A stretch of DNA of 9,826 nucleotides, taken from an uncultured Atopobiaceae bacterium. Its GTDB lineage: Bacteria > Actinomycetota > Coriobacteriia > Coriobacteriales > Atopobiaceae. Made by a program: the position numbers and the translations under genes. The stretch covers positions 1-9,826 of the forward strand of contig CAAGLU010000220.1 in the NCBI GenBank assembly GCA_900770865.1, in the 5' to 3' direction. This document shows, in pieces, positions 1-7,828 of this stretch; within the stretch, counting starts at the first letter, position 1, and each line of letters begins with the position of its first letter. The notes under the pieces are model-generated. The model did no database searches, was not told the origin of the DNA, and worked only from the letters and a program-made list of their open reading frames with translations.

Positions 1-693
1 GCCGTGGGCGAGCGCATCGAGCAGGGTCTCTATCAGGCCACCGGCTGCGAGCTGGACGAGAAGGGACGCCCCGTTGTCTCGGACTCCCTCGAGACCAGCG
101 TGCCGCACGTCTTTGCCGCCGGCGACGCCCGTCGTGGTCCGGCCACCGTTGTTAAGGCCATCGCCGACGCCATGACCGTCACAACGGCCATTGCGGGTGC
201 TTCCTTCGACGCCAAGGGCGAGGCAAACGTCGACCCCTGCTACGAGACGCCCCTCGCGTCCCGAGGAACCCTCGAGGCTGACGTCGCGTCGCTCGTTCAC
301 ACGCGCTGCCTTGGCTGCGCCACCGTGTGCGAGACCTGCTGCGAGGTCTGCCCCAACCGCGCCAACGTTGCCATCCGCGTGCCCGGCATGCGCGAGCGCC
401 AGATCGTTCACGTGGACGGTATGTGCAACGAGTGCGGCAACTGCGCCGTGTTCTGCCCGTACTCCGAGGGTAGGCCCTATCGCGATAAGCTCACCCTGTT
501 CTGGAGCAAGGAGGACTTCGACGACTCCCAGAACGAGGGCTTCCTTCCCGTCGAGGGTGGCATGCTCGTGAGGCTCGACGGAACTACGGCAGTCTACGAT
601 GTGGACGATGTCGCCTGCGGCCTTCCCGAAGCGGTCCGCGCGACCATCGTGGCCGTGCGTGACGACTACGGATACCTGCTCGCCAGGAAGTAG
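1..693 (+). CDS. ygfK: YgfK-like FAD/iron-sulfur oxidoreductase, C-terminal part (5' end outside window)
   Basis: Only the last ~230 residues are present; the reading frame is open to the first base, so the start lies upstream. The first third is the end of a GltD/pyridine-nucleotide-disulfide type FAD/NAD(P)H domain: VFAAGDARRGPATVV (about nt 109-153) is the FAD-binding Gly-Asp motif followed by the usual Ala-rich helix. A double iron-sulfur region follows: a cysteine cluster with Cys codons at nt 307, 316, 328, 337, 340 and 349 (last one followed by Pro), then a standard Cx2Cx2Cx3CP motif (nt 424-456). Cys spacing, the FCP/RPY-K stretch and the tail ending YLLARK match my memory of the C-terminus of E. 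coli YgfK, often labelled 'putative selenate reductase subunit'. YgfK belongs to the gut anaerobic purine/urate degradation gene set. Its exact reaction is not settled; here it is the likely flavin partner of the FAD-less hydroxylase at 1263. It ends in TAG, 86 nt before the ferredoxin gene. Confidence 0.85.
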   Translation, partial: AVGERIEQGLYQATGCELDEKGRPVVSDSLETSVPHVFAAGDARRGPATVVKAIADAMTVTTAIAGASFDAKGEANVDPCYETPLASRGTLEADVASLVHTRCLGCATVCETCCEVCPNRANVAIRVPGMRERQIVHVDGMCNECGNCAVFCPYSEGRPYRDKLTLFWSKEDFDDSQNEGFLPVEGGMLVRLDGTTAVYDVDDVACGLPEAVRATIVAVRDDYGYLLARK

Positions 694-699
694 GCACCC

Positions 700-754
700 G
701 GCGCCTTCGCGCCTCGAAGAACACACTGGCGGGGCGGCCGTGCGGCCGTCCCGC
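700..754 (+). other. Two hairpins in the ygfK-ferredoxin gap
   Basis: The 86-nt gap holds two inverted repeats. The first is GGCGC-cttc-GCGCC (700-713). The second is much stronger: arms 729-740 and 743-754 are complementary over 12 positions with one G-U pair, which in RNA leaves 11 pairs around a 4-nt loop. Neither is followed by a T-run (the next bases are TGTAGC), so a normal Rho-independent terminator is unlikely. A stem ending 12 nt before the ribosome site could stabilise mRNA ends or tune relative expression. The hairpins are visible in the sequence; the role is inference. Confidence 0.5.
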
Positions 755-779
755 TGTAGCTCATATGGGGGACTGAGTT

Positions 780-1250
780 ATGGCACGTAGAAGAGACATG
801 GTTGCGGTTGTGAGGTGCGCAGGGGGACCCGCGCCCGACCGCTGCTCAGAGGGTTGTATCGGCTGCGGCTCATGCGTCGCCGCCTGCCGCATGCACGCAA
901 TAGAACTCAACGAGAACGGCGTGGCGCATGTGAACCGCGAGGCCTGCATTGGTTGCGGCCTGTGCGCCCGTATGTGCGAGCAGCACATCATCGATATCGT
1001 CCCGCGCCACCAGCGCATCCAGGTGCTCTGCTCAAACCATGAGGTTGGCTCTGCGGCACGCGCGGTGTGCCAGGTGAGCTGCATCGCCTGTGGTGCCTGC
1101 GAGCGCGCCTGCACGTCGGATGCGGTCCACGTGACCGATAACCTTGCCGTCATTAGCCAGGACGACTGCATCTCCTGCGGCATGTGCGCGTCCAAGTGCC
1201 CGCGCGGGGTCATCCACGACGCGTTTGGCATTATCGCCAAGGGTCTCTAG
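780..1250 (+). CDS. Soluble RnfB-like four-cluster [4Fe-4S] ferredoxin
   Basis: This 156-residue electron-transfer protein has four Cx2Cx2Cx3C motifs: C26/29/32/36, C56/59/62/66, C101/104/107/111 and C130/133/136/140. It could therefore bind up to four [4Fe-4S] clusters. Four further cysteines (13, 22, 84, 97) lie where RnfB-type proteins also have them. The order VVRCAGG..., then paired ferredoxin motifs, then QVLCSNHEVG..., then two more motifs resembles the C-terminal ferredoxin section of clostridial RnfB. The RnfB N-terminal membrane helix is missing, so it should be cytoplasmic. Only the fourth motif has Pro after the last Cys. Start ATG 780 is preceded by GGGGGA (767-772) at 7 nt; Met7 is a weaker alternative. 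It lies 12 nt before the molybdenum hydroxylase and is almost certainly co-transcribed with it, so it probably carries electrons between that enzyme and the flavoprotein upstream. E. coli YgfS is a ferredoxin-type protein from a comparable locus; equivalence is not shown. Confidence 0.85.
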   Translation: MARRRDMVAVVRCAGGPAPDRCSEGCIGCGSCVAACRMHAIELNENGVAHVNREACIGCGLCARMCEQHIIDIVPRHQRIQVLCSNHEVGSAARAVCQVSCIACGACERACTSDAVHVTDNLAVISQDDCISCGMCASKCPRGVIHDAFGIIAKGL

Positions 1251-1260
1251 GGAGGAGGAG
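1251..1260 (+). promoter_or_regulatory. Strong ribosome-binding site for the xdhD-like gene
   Basis: GGAGGAGGAG directly follows the stop codon of the ferredoxin gene and places a GGAGG core about 4-7 nt before ATG 1263. It fixes the start of the hydroxylase and fits tight translational linkage of the two genes. Confidence 0.8.
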
Positions 1261-1262
1261 AG

Positions 1263-4061
1263 ATGGCAACTTACAGCTTCTTTGTGAACGGTCAAGAGAT
1301 CACGACCGAGGAGAACAAGTCGCTCCTGCGCTTCCTGCGTGACGACCTACATCTCACTTCCGTGAAGGATGGCTGCTCAGAGGGCGCCTGTGGCACCTGC
1401 ACCGTGGTCATCGACGGCATTGCCACCAAGGGCTGCGTCATGACCACCAAGCTCGCCCAGGGCAAGCACATCCTCACCGTTGAGGGTCTCACCCACGAGG
1501 AGCAGGAGGCGTTCGTCTACGCCTTTGGCGCCGTGGGCGCCGTGCAGTGCGGCTTCTGCATCCCCGGTATGGTGATGAGCGGCGCCGCACTGGTGCGTCA
1601 GAACCCCAACCCCACCGAGGAAGAGGTCAGGTGGGCAATTCGCGGCAACGTGTGCCGCTGCACCGGCTACAAGAAGATCATCGAGGGCATCCAGCTTGCC
1701 GCTGCCGTCCTTCGTGGCGAGAAGCAGATTGACGAGGACCTCGAGCGTGGCGATGACTACGGCGTGGGCAAGCGCGCCTTCCGCGTGGACGTGCGTCGCA
1801 AGGTCCTGGGCTACGGCAAGTATCCCGATGACCTCGACGAGCGCGACTTCCCGGACATGGCGTACGCGTCTGCCGTGCGCTCCAAGTACCCGCGCGCCCG
1901 CGTTCTCAAGATCGATACCTCCAAGGCGGAGGCCCTGCCTGGCGTCCTGGGTGTCCTTACGGCCAAGGACGTGCCGGTGAACCAGGTTGGCCACCTCATC
2001 CAGGACTGGGACGTCTTTATCGCCGAGGGCGACATCACCCGCTTTGTGGGCGATGCCATCTGCCTGGTTGTTGCCGAGGACACCAAGACTCTCGAGCGTG
2101 CCAAGCGCCTTGTGCGTGTTGACTACGAGCCCCTCGAGCCCGTGCGCAACATCGCCGAGGCAAAGGCGCCCGATGCCCCAATCATCCACAAGAGCTTCAA
2201 CGCCTTTGGCAACCTCGTTGAGCTGCACGACAACGTCTGCCAGAGCCGCCACGTCACCCGCGGCAACGCCAAGGAGGCCCTCGCTAACTCGGCCCACGTG
2301 GTCACGCACACCTTTGAGACCCCCTTCACCGAGCACGCCTTCCTCGAGCCAGAGTGCGCGGTTGCCATTCCCTACAAGGACGGCGTGAAGATCTTCTCGA
2401 CCGACCAGGGCGCCTACGACACGCGCAAGGAGGTCGCCCACATGTTTGGCTGGGACAAGACCCCCGAGCGCGTGGTGGTCCAGACCATGCTCGTGGGCGG
2501 TGGCTTTGGCGGCAAGGAGGACGTCTCTGCCCAGCACCTTGCCGCGCTTGCCGCCTACCGCTTCAAGCGTGCGGTGAAGTGCCACTTCACGCGCCAGGAG
2601 TCCATCGACTTCCACCCCAAGCGCCACGCCATGCTTGGCACCTTCACCCTGGGCTGCGACGAGAACGGCAAGTTCACCGGCCTGGACTGCGAGATCAACT
2701 TCGACACCGGCGCCTACGCGAGCCTCTGCGGCCCGGTGCTCGAGCGCGCCTGCACCCACGCCGTTGGCCCCTACACCTACCAGAACACCGACATCCGCGG
2801 CTACGGCTACTACACCAACAACCCGCCCGCCGGTGCCTTCCGCGGCTTTGGCGTCTGCCAGAGCGAGTTTGCCCTCGAGTGCCTTATCGACCTCCTCGCC
2901 GACGAGGTTGGTATCTCACCGTGGGAGATTCGCTACCGGAATGCCATCGAGCCTGGCGAGGCGCTGCCAAACGGACAGATTGCCGACTGCTCTACCGCCC
3001 TCAAGGAGACCCTGCTTGCGGTCAAGGACGTGTACGAGAAGAACGCAGACCACGCCGGTCTCGCCTGTGCCATGAAGAACTCCGGCGTGGGCGTGGGCCT
3101 GCCCGATGCCGGCCGCGCCAACATTCGCGTCGAGGGCGGCCGCGCCGTAATCTACTCGGCTACCTCCGACATTGGCCAGGGCTGCAACACCATCTTCCAG
3201 CAGGACGTTGCCGAGGCCACGGGCCTTCCCAAGTCTGCCATCGAGAACGGCGAGTGCTCCACCGAGGCCGCGCCGGACTCCGGCACCACTTCGGGTTCGC
3301 GCCAGACCGTGATCACCGGCGAGGCCGTGCGCGGCGCAGCCTTCCTGCTGCGTGACGCCATGCTTGCCGTCGAGCGCGGCCAGGAGGTTCCTGCGGCCCC
3401 CGTGTGCGCCCATGGAGACGGCGCCACCATCGAGTACGACGATGACACCCCCTACGTGGACAACTACCCGGGTGATCTCACGGCCGGCCACGCCGTGGTG
3501 CCCCAAGACCCGGTTGCGGCGCTCGCTGCGCTCGAGGGCCACGAGTTCCGCTACGTCTACTTCGAGCCCACGGACAAGCTGGGTGCCGACAAGCCCAACC
3601 CCAAGAGCCACGTGTGCTACGGCTACGCCACCACCTGTGTGATTCTCGACAAGGATCGCCGTGTGAGCGAGGTCTATGCTGCCCACGACTCGGGCAAGGT
3701 CGTGAACCCCATCGCCATCCAGGGCCAGATCGAGGGTGGCGTCCTCATGAGCATGGGCTATGCGCTCACCGAGGACTTCCCGCTCAAGGACTGCGTCCCC
3801 CAGGCGCATTTTGGCACCCTGGGGCTTCTCCGCGCCAACCAGATTCCCCACATCGATGCCATCTACGTCGAGAAGGAACACCTGCTCCCGGTTGCATACG
3901 GCGGCAAGGGTATTGGCGAGATTGCCACCATTCCCACGGCACCCGCCATCCAGAACGCTTATCACCGGGTCGATGGTGTGCTTCGTACCAAGCTTCCCCT
4001 TGAGGGGACGCCATATTCCCGCAAGAAGACGGCTGGCAAGGAGGCGGAAAAGTCCCGGTAA
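1263..4061 (+). CDS. xdhD: XdhD-type purine hydroxylase, fused [2Fe-2S] and molybdopterin subunits, no FAD domain
   Basis: This 932-residue enzyme of the xanthine oxidase family is close to the length of E. coli XdhD (about 950). Residues 1-80 form a plant-type ferredoxin domain with C38, C43, C46 and C58. Residues 85-155 form the second [2Fe-2S] domain with QCGFC (C96, C99) and CRC (C131, C133). From about residue 170 it continues directly into the molybdopterin-binding large subunit. The FAD/CO-dehydrogenase flavoprotein domain that separates these in xanthine dehydrogenase is absent. Active-site motifs are present: GGGFGGKE (412-419), GAFRGFG (524-530) with Q533, and GKGIGE (881-886). E419, R527 and E886 appear to match bovine Glu802, Arg880 and Glu1261, which favours a purine over an aldehyde substrate. 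The TDKLGADKPNP stretch (770-780) recalls the family often called selenium-dependent xanthine/hypoxanthine hydroxylase; that selenium is a cofactor-borne ligand, and no in-frame UGA is present. Without FAD it needs an external electron partner, probably the adjacent ferredoxin and YgfK. Exact substrate (hypoxanthine, xanthine or urate) and direction are uncertain. Confidence 0.88.
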   Translation: MATYSFFVNGQEITTEENKSLLRFLRDDLHLTSVKDGCSEGACGTCTVVIDGIATKGCVMTTKLAQGKHILTVEGLTHEEQEAFVYAFGAVGAVQCGFCIPGMVMSGAALVRQNPNPTEEEVRWAIRGNVCRCTGYKKIIEGIQLAAAVLRGEKQIDEDLERGDDYGVGKRAFRVDVRRKVLGYGKYPDDLDERDFPDMAYASAVRSKYPRARVLKIDTSKAEALPGVLGVLTAKDVPVNQVGHLIQDWDVFIAEGDITRFVGDAICLVVAEDTKTLERAKRLVRVDYEPLEPVRNIAEAKAPDAPIIHKSFNAFGNLVELHDNVCQSRHVTRGNAKEALANSAHVVTHTFETPFTEHAFLEPECAVAIPYKDGVKIFSTDQGAYDTRKEVAHMFGWDKTPERVVVQTMLVGGGFGGKEDVSAQHLAALAAYRFKRAVKCHFTRQESIDFHPKRHAMLGTFTLGCDENGKFTGLDCEINFDTGAYASLCGPVLERACTHAVGPYTYQNTDIRGYGYYTNNPPAGAFRGFGVCQSEFALECLIDLLADEVGISPWEIRYRNAIEPGEALPNGQIADCSTALKETLLAVKDVYEKNADHAGLACAMKNSGVGVGLPDAGRANIRVEGGRAVIYSATSDIGQGCNTIFQQDVAEATGLPKSAIENGECSTEAAPDSGTTSGSRQTVITGEAVRGAAFLLRDAMLAVERGQEVPAAPVCAHGDGATIEYDDDTPYVDNYPGDLTAGHAVVPQDPVAALAALEGHEFRYVYFEPTDKLGADKPNPKSHVCYGYATTCVILDKDRRVSEVYAAHDSGKVVNPIAIQGQIEGGVLMSMGYALTEDFPLKDCVPQAHFGTLGLLRANQIPHIDAIYVEKEHLLPVAYGGKGIGEIATIPTAPAIQNAYHRVDGVLRTKLPLEGTPYSRKKTAGKEAEKSR

Positions 4062-4130
4062 CACGCGGATGCAACAGTTCGTTTGCTCAACTGACGGTTT
4101 GATAGCGTTTGTCGGCGAAAGGCGGTAGGC

Positions 4131-5642
4131 ATGGCCGAGTTGCTGAGAATGGAGAACATCAGCAAGCGCTTCGGTTCGTTCTACGCGAACAAGAACGTGA
4201 CCTTCGACGTTCAGGAGGGGGAGGTGCACACCCTCCTGGGCGAAAACGGCGCAGGCAAGTCCACGCTCATGAACGTCCTCATAGGGCTTTACCAGCCCAC
4301 CGAGGGCAAGATCTTCATGCACGGCAAGGAGGTGAGCATCTCCTCGCCGCGAGTGGCCGTGGAGCAGGGCATTGGCATGGTCCACCAGCACTTCATGCTC
4401 ATCGATGACATGACGGGCCTCGAGAACATCATCCTGGGCGACAAGCGCCACAACTCGCCGCTTCTGCAGGAGGGCGAGGATCGCAAGACCGTTGAGGACA
4501 TCATGGACCGCTACGGCCTTGAGATTGACCTCGACGAGAAGGTCGGCGACATGTCCATTGGCATGCAGCAGCGCGTTGAGATTATGAAGGTGCTGTTCCG
4601 CGGGGCAGACCTGCTTATCCTCGACGAGCCCACGGCCGTCCTCACCGACCTTGAGGTCGAGGGGCTCTTCGACATCATGCGTTCGCTCACCGCCGAGGGC
4701 AAGGGCATCGTCTTCATCTCCCACAAGATGCGCGAGGTCATGCGCATCTCCGACCGCGTCACAGTGCTTCGCCGCGGCGAGACGGTTGAGACGTTGCGTG
4801 TTGCCGACACCACCGAGCAAGAGCTCGCGGACCTCATGATTGGCCAGAAGTTCGTCGAGAACACCTACGAGAAGGTCACCGGTGCCACCAAGGACGAGTT
4901 TGTCCTCCAGAACGTCTCGTATCACCCCGAGATCAAGCATGGCGGCCTGAAGGACGTCTCGCTCACCATCCACAAGGGAGAGATTCTGGGTGTCGCAGGC
5001 ATCGACGGCAACGGCCAGACGCCCCTGGCCGAGGTCGTGACTGGCCTGGTGAAGCCGGACTCCGGTAAGGTCATCGGCCCCGATGGAACAGAGATTGCGG
5101 TCTTCTCGCCCGAAACCTTCATCGATGCCGGCCTGGGCAACATCCCCGAGGACCGCAACAAGATGGGCCTTGTGGGAGACATGACCATCGCCGAGAACCT
5201 CGTGCTCAAGCAGACAGAGTCCGACCAGTTCTCCCTCGGCCACGGCAAGTGGCTCAAGATGGGCGAGATTCACTCCTATGCCGAGCGCCTGCGCGAGGAG
5301 AACGACATCCGTTGCACCTCCGTTGACCAGACGGCCCGCAGCCTCTCCGGCGGCAACCAGCAGAAGGTCATTCTTGCCCGTGAGCTTGAGGGGCACCCCA
5401 AGCTCCTCGTGGCGGTCTATCCCACCCGCGGCCTGGACATTGGCGCCACCGAGTTCATCCACAACCAGATCGTGGCCCAGCGCGACGCCGGGTGCGCGGT
5501 GCTTCTCATCTCGGCAGACTTCGACGAGGTGCTCAAGCTCTCCGACCGCATCGTGGTGCTCTTCGAGGGCCAGATCATGGGCACGTACCCGGGTGCGAAT
5601 CCTCCCATCAAGGAGATTTCGCTCGCCATGGCAGGAAAGTAG
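4131..5642 (+). CDS. BMP-family nucleoside/purine ABC importer, double ATPase subunit
   Basis: This 503-residue cytoplasmic protein has two ATP-binding halves and belongs to the sugar/nucleoside type (RbsA, B. subtilis YufO/NupO, lactococcal NupA). The first half is intact: Walker A GENGAGKST (37-45), Q-loop Q86, signature MSIGMQQ (141-147), Walker B LLILDEP (161-167) and H-loop H198. The second half has a degenerate Walker A, GIDGNGQTPL (290-299), with Gln for the usual Lys; signature LSGGNQQ (405-411); and a Walker-B-like segment ending YPTRGLD (430-436) that lacks the DE pair. One catalytic and one degenerate site is usual in this family. The start at 4131 has only a modest ribosome site (AGGCGG) and follows a 69-nt gap with no terminator, so read-through from the xdhD-like gene is plausible. 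The two permeases follow at once. Relatives import purine and pyrimidine nucleosides; the location next to purine oxidation genes suggests a purine substrate here. Confidence 0.9.
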   Translation: MAELLRMENISKRFGSFYANKNVTFDVQEGEVHTLLGENGAGKSTLMNVLIGLYQPTEGKIFMHGKEVSISSPRVAVEQGIGMVHQHFMLIDDMTGLENIILGDKRHNSPLLQEGEDRKTVEDIMDRYGLEIDLDEKVGDMSIGMQQRVEIMKVLFRGADLLILDEPTAVLTDLEVEGLFDIMRSLTAEGKGIVFISHKMREVMRISDRVTVLRRGETVETLRVADTTEQELADLMIGQKFVENTYEKVTGATKDEFVLQNVSYHPEIKHGGLKDVSLTIHKGEILGVAGIDGNGQTPLAEVVTGLVKPDSGKVIGPDGTEIAVFSPETFIDAGLGNIPEDRNKMGLVGDMTIAENLVLKQTESDQFSLGHGKWLKMGEIHSYAERLREENDIRCTSVDQTARSLSGGNQQKVILARELEGHPKLLVAVYPTRGLDIGATEFIHNQIVAQRDAGCAVLLISADFDEVLKLSDRIVVLFEGQIMGTYPGANPPIKEISLAMAGK

Positions 5643-5654
5643 GAGGGGGTTAAC

Positions 5655-6746
5655 GTGGCAAAGAAGGCTCTGAGCCCGGAGGAGCGCAGCGAGAGGCGCT
5701 TGATGATCCTCACGCCGGTCGTCGCCGTGCTCCTGGCTCTGATCATTGGCGCAATCATCATCGCATGCCTGGGGAAGAACCCGCTCGAGGGCTATGCGGC
5801 CATGATCCAGGGTTCCCTGGGTGACGGCGCAAAGTTGAGCAAGACGCTCGAGCGCGCCTGCCCGCTCATCTTCACCGGCCTGTGCGCGGCGTTCGCCTAC
5901 AAGTGCGGCGTCTTTAACCTGGGCGGCGAGGGACAGTTCATCATGGGTGCCTGCGCCACCGCAACGTGCGTGCTCGGCCTGGGGCTCGAGGGCCCTGCCG
6001 GCCTTGCGCTGGGGCTTGTCGCCGGCATCGTGGCTGGCGCCATCTGGGGGCTCCTGCCGGGCATCATGAAGATCACTCGCGGCCTCAACGAGATGATCAC
6101 CACGATCATGCTCAACTACGTGGCCATGTACTTCATGGAGTACATCTACAAGAACGTCTACTCCGATAACGGCCTGCCCAAGACCATCGCCATTCCGCAG
6201 TCCGCACGCCTGCCCGAGGTCTTTGGCACGCACGTGGGCGTCATTCTCGCCATCGTGCTGGGCATCTTCATCTGGTACGTCATCTTCCGCACGTCCTTCG
6301 GCTTCAAGATTCGCGCGGTTGGCATGAACCCCATTGCCTCGAGGGTCAACGGCTTCCCTGTGCGTCGCCTGGTTCTGCTCGCCTTCATCCTCTCGGGCGC
6401 CATTGCGGGCCTGGGCGGTGCCGTCGAGCTCCTCGGCAAGACCCCGTACCGCCTGGCCGATGGCTTTGGCTCGGGCTTTGGCTTTGACGGCGTGGCAATT
6501 GCCCTCATCGCTCAGCTCAACCCCATCGCTGCCATCTTCGTGGCGTTCTTCTTTGGCGTCCTCTCCACCGGCGGAACCATGATGCAGAGCGTCATTGGGG
6601 TTCCCACCGCCATCGTCGAGATCATCCGCGGCCTCATCATCATCTTTGCCGTCGCCGGCATGGCCGCCGTCAAGCTCCCCAAGATCAAGGCCTACGTCGC
6701 CGCAAGGCAGGACGCTAAGGCCAAGAAGGCCGAGGTGAACGCGTAA
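5655..6746 (+). CDS. BMP-family ABC importer permease 1 (YufP/NupP-like)
   Basis: This 363-residue inner-membrane permease is of the BPD_transp_2 (branched-chain/ribose-type) family. It has a charged N-terminus (1-15), a first membrane helix at about 17-38 and a hydrophobic core of roughly eight more helices. The last is at about 318-338, followed by a Lys/Ala-rich cytoplasmic tail. GVFNLGGEGQFIMGA (85-99) is the family hallmark near helix 3, and GLNEMITTIMLNYVA (143-157) is the conserved stretch also seen in B. subtilis YufP. The start is GTG 5655: AGGAGGGGG begins inside the TAG of the ATPase gene and sits about 5 nt before it, a strong case for this start and for coupling. It should pair with permease 2 to form the channel. 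Confidence 0.9.
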   Translation: MAKKALSPEERSERRLMILTPVVAVLLALIIGAIIIACLGKNPLEGYAAMIQGSLGDGAKLSKTLERACPLIFTGLCAAFAYKCGVFNLGGEGQFIMGACATATCVLGLGLEGPAGLALGLVAGIVAGAIWGLLPGIMKITRGLNEMITTIMLNYVAMYFMEYIYKNVYSDNGLPKTIAIPQSARLPEVFGTHVGVILAIVLGIFIWYVIFRTSFGFKIRAVGMNPIASRVNGFPVRRLVLLAFILSGAIAGLGGAVELLGKTPYRLADGFGSGFGFDGVAIALIAQLNPIAAIFVAFFFGVLSTGGTMMQSVIGVPTAIVEIIRGLIIIFAVAGMAAVKLPKIKAYVAARQDAKAKKAEVNA

Positions 6747-7678
6747 TGGACTTCATGACTGCACTTCCCACCATCCTCAAGGCCATGACCATGGGCGCCG
6801 TGCCTATTCTGCTGGCGGCGCTTGGTGAGGTCTTCTCCGAGCGAGCCGGCCTCGTGAACATTGGCCTCGAGGGCGTTATGGCCATTGGCGCATTCGTGGG
6901 CTTCGCCGTTGGCAAGATGACCGGCAACCTTTGGCTTGGCCTTTTCGTTGCCATGCTCGCGGGTGTCCTCATCAACATGCTCTATGCGTTCTGCACGGTC
7001 ACGCTCTGTGCCGACCAGGTGGTCACCGGTATGGCCATCAACATTCTGGCGCCGGCCATCGCGCTCTTTGGCTACAATCTCTTCGTTGGCTCCAACTCGG
7101 CCAATGCCACTGGCGACCAGATGGCGAGCATTGCCATTCCGGGGCTCTCGAGCATCCCCTTCATAGGCAACGCGTTCTTTAACCAGACGCTTCTTGCCTA
7201 CCTGGCGTTTATCCTGGTCCCCCTGGTGCGCTACTTCTTCAAGCACTTCCGCGCCGGTCTCTCCTTCCGCTCTGTGGGCGAGAACCCCCACGCGGCCGAG
7301 ACCCTTGGCATCGACGTCGTGCGCGTTAAGTACCTGGCCTGCATCGTCTGCGGCGCGCTCACCGCTGCCGGCGGCGCGTTCCTCACCCTGTGCTACACGC
7401 CCATCTACACAGACGGCATCGTGATGGGGCGCGGCTTCATCGCCCTGGCAACGGTCATCTTTGGCCGTTGGAGCGCGCTTGGCGTCCTGGGTGCCAGCCT
7501 GCTCTTTGGCTTCTTCGACGGTCTCAATGTGGCGCTGCAGGCCCAGTTCCAGGCTGCGCCGGTCATGTTCTTCAAGATGATCCCGTACATCTTCACCATC
7601 GTGGCACTCATCTTCTTTGGCTCTAAGCACGCCGGCCCCAAGGCAAACGGGCAGCCGTACTTCCGCGAGCAGCGCTAG
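6746..7678 (+). CDS. BMP-family ABC importer permease 2 (YufQ/NupQ-like)
   Basis: This 310-residue membrane protein of the same permease superfamily is the second half of the channel. It overlaps permease 1 by one base (TAATG), a classic re-initiation arrangement. ERAGLVNIGLEGVMAIGAF (32-50) is the family signature, and GENPHAAETLGI (178-189) is the conserved cytoplasmic loop thought to contact the ATPase. About eight hydrophobic segments are visible, for example 15-28, 44-57, 62-83, 92-110, 147-163, 194-213, 231-256 and 277-291. It ends in TAG and is followed by the hairpin-rich leader of the binding-protein gene. Confidence 0.9.
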   Translation: MDFMTALPTILKAMTMGAVPILLAALGEVFSERAGLVNIGLEGVMAIGAFVGFAVGKMTGNLWLGLFVAMLAGVLINMLYAFCTVTLCADQVVTGMAINILAPAIALFGYNLFVGSNSANATGDQMASIAIPGLSSIPFIGNAFFNQTLLAYLAFILVPLVRYFFKHFRAGLSFRSVGENPHAAETLGIDVVRVKYLACIVCGALTAAGGAFLTLCYTPIYTDGIVMGRGFIALATVIFGRWSALGVLGASLLFGFFDGLNVALQAQFQAAPVMFFKMIPYIFTIVALIFFGSKHAGPKANGQPYFREQR

Positions 7679-7679
7679 T

Positions 7680-7775
7680 CCACAGCGGCACCCGGCCCGT
7701 CACCGAGGGGTGGGTGCCGCTTAGGTTACTCTGTGGTTTCATTCCCCCTGCGTCCTAGTAACGTTCAGAGGGGAA
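7680..7775 (+). other. Structured leader between permease 2 and the BMP lipoprotein gene
   Basis: The 157-nt gap before the lipoprotein gene contains two stem-loops. In the first, AGCGGCACCC (7684-7693) pairs perfectly with GGGTGCCGCT (7712-7721), and the stem can extend inward through a G-U pair and CCC/GGG (7696-7698/7707-7709). An alternative outer stem CCACAG (7680-7685)/CTGTGG (7731-7736) overlaps the first by two bases. In the second, TTCCCC (7742-7747) pairs with GGGGAA (7770-7775), with three more pairs inside after a bulged A. No T-run follows either stem. Possible roles are partial termination, protection of the upstream mRNA 3' end or a regulated leader. I recognise no purine-riboswitch consensus and no convincing -35/-10 pair. 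Confidence 0.5.
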
Positions 7776-7814
7776 GAGTTTGGGATGAGGGACGCACCCT
7801 GCGCCTCTCGCAAT

Positions 7815-7828
7815 GGAGGAAGGAAAGG
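7815..7828 (+). promoter_or_regulatory. Ribosome-binding site that sets the BMP lipoprotein start
   Basis: GGAGGAAGGAAAGG lies 7 nt before ATG 7836 (counting from its end). It supports that start over the in-frame ATG at 7785, which has only a GGGGAAGAG stretch (7770-7778) upstream and would add 17 residues that spoil the signal peptide. Confidence 0.75.

Noticed and set aside
1377..2759. 460-codon open frame on the - strand
   Set aside because: Antisense shadow of the hydroxylase gene with low-complexity Ala/Leu/Val/Gly composition and no motif.
2354..3355. 333-codon + strand frame inside the hydroxylase gene
   Set aside because: Arg/Pro/His-rich product in an alternate frame of a conserved enzyme, with no ribosome site.
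4062..4130. Possible promoter or terminator before the ATPase gene
   Set aside because: Only a weak 5-bp inverted repeat (CAGTT/AACTG, 4075-4093) and no convincing -35/-10 pair or T-run were found.
4840..5642. Loss of key residues in the second ATP-binding half of the ATPase
   Set aside because: A degenerate second Walker A and a Walker B without Asp-Glu are normal for the RbsA/YufO/NupA type, as is the MSIGMQQ signature in the first half.
2916..6233. Very long open frame (1105 codons) on the - strand
   Set aside because: It lies antisense to three clearly conserved genes (hydroxylase, ATPase, permease). Its Leu/Val/Asp/His/Gly-rich composition is what GC-biased third codon positions give on the opposite strand. 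No domain is recognisable.
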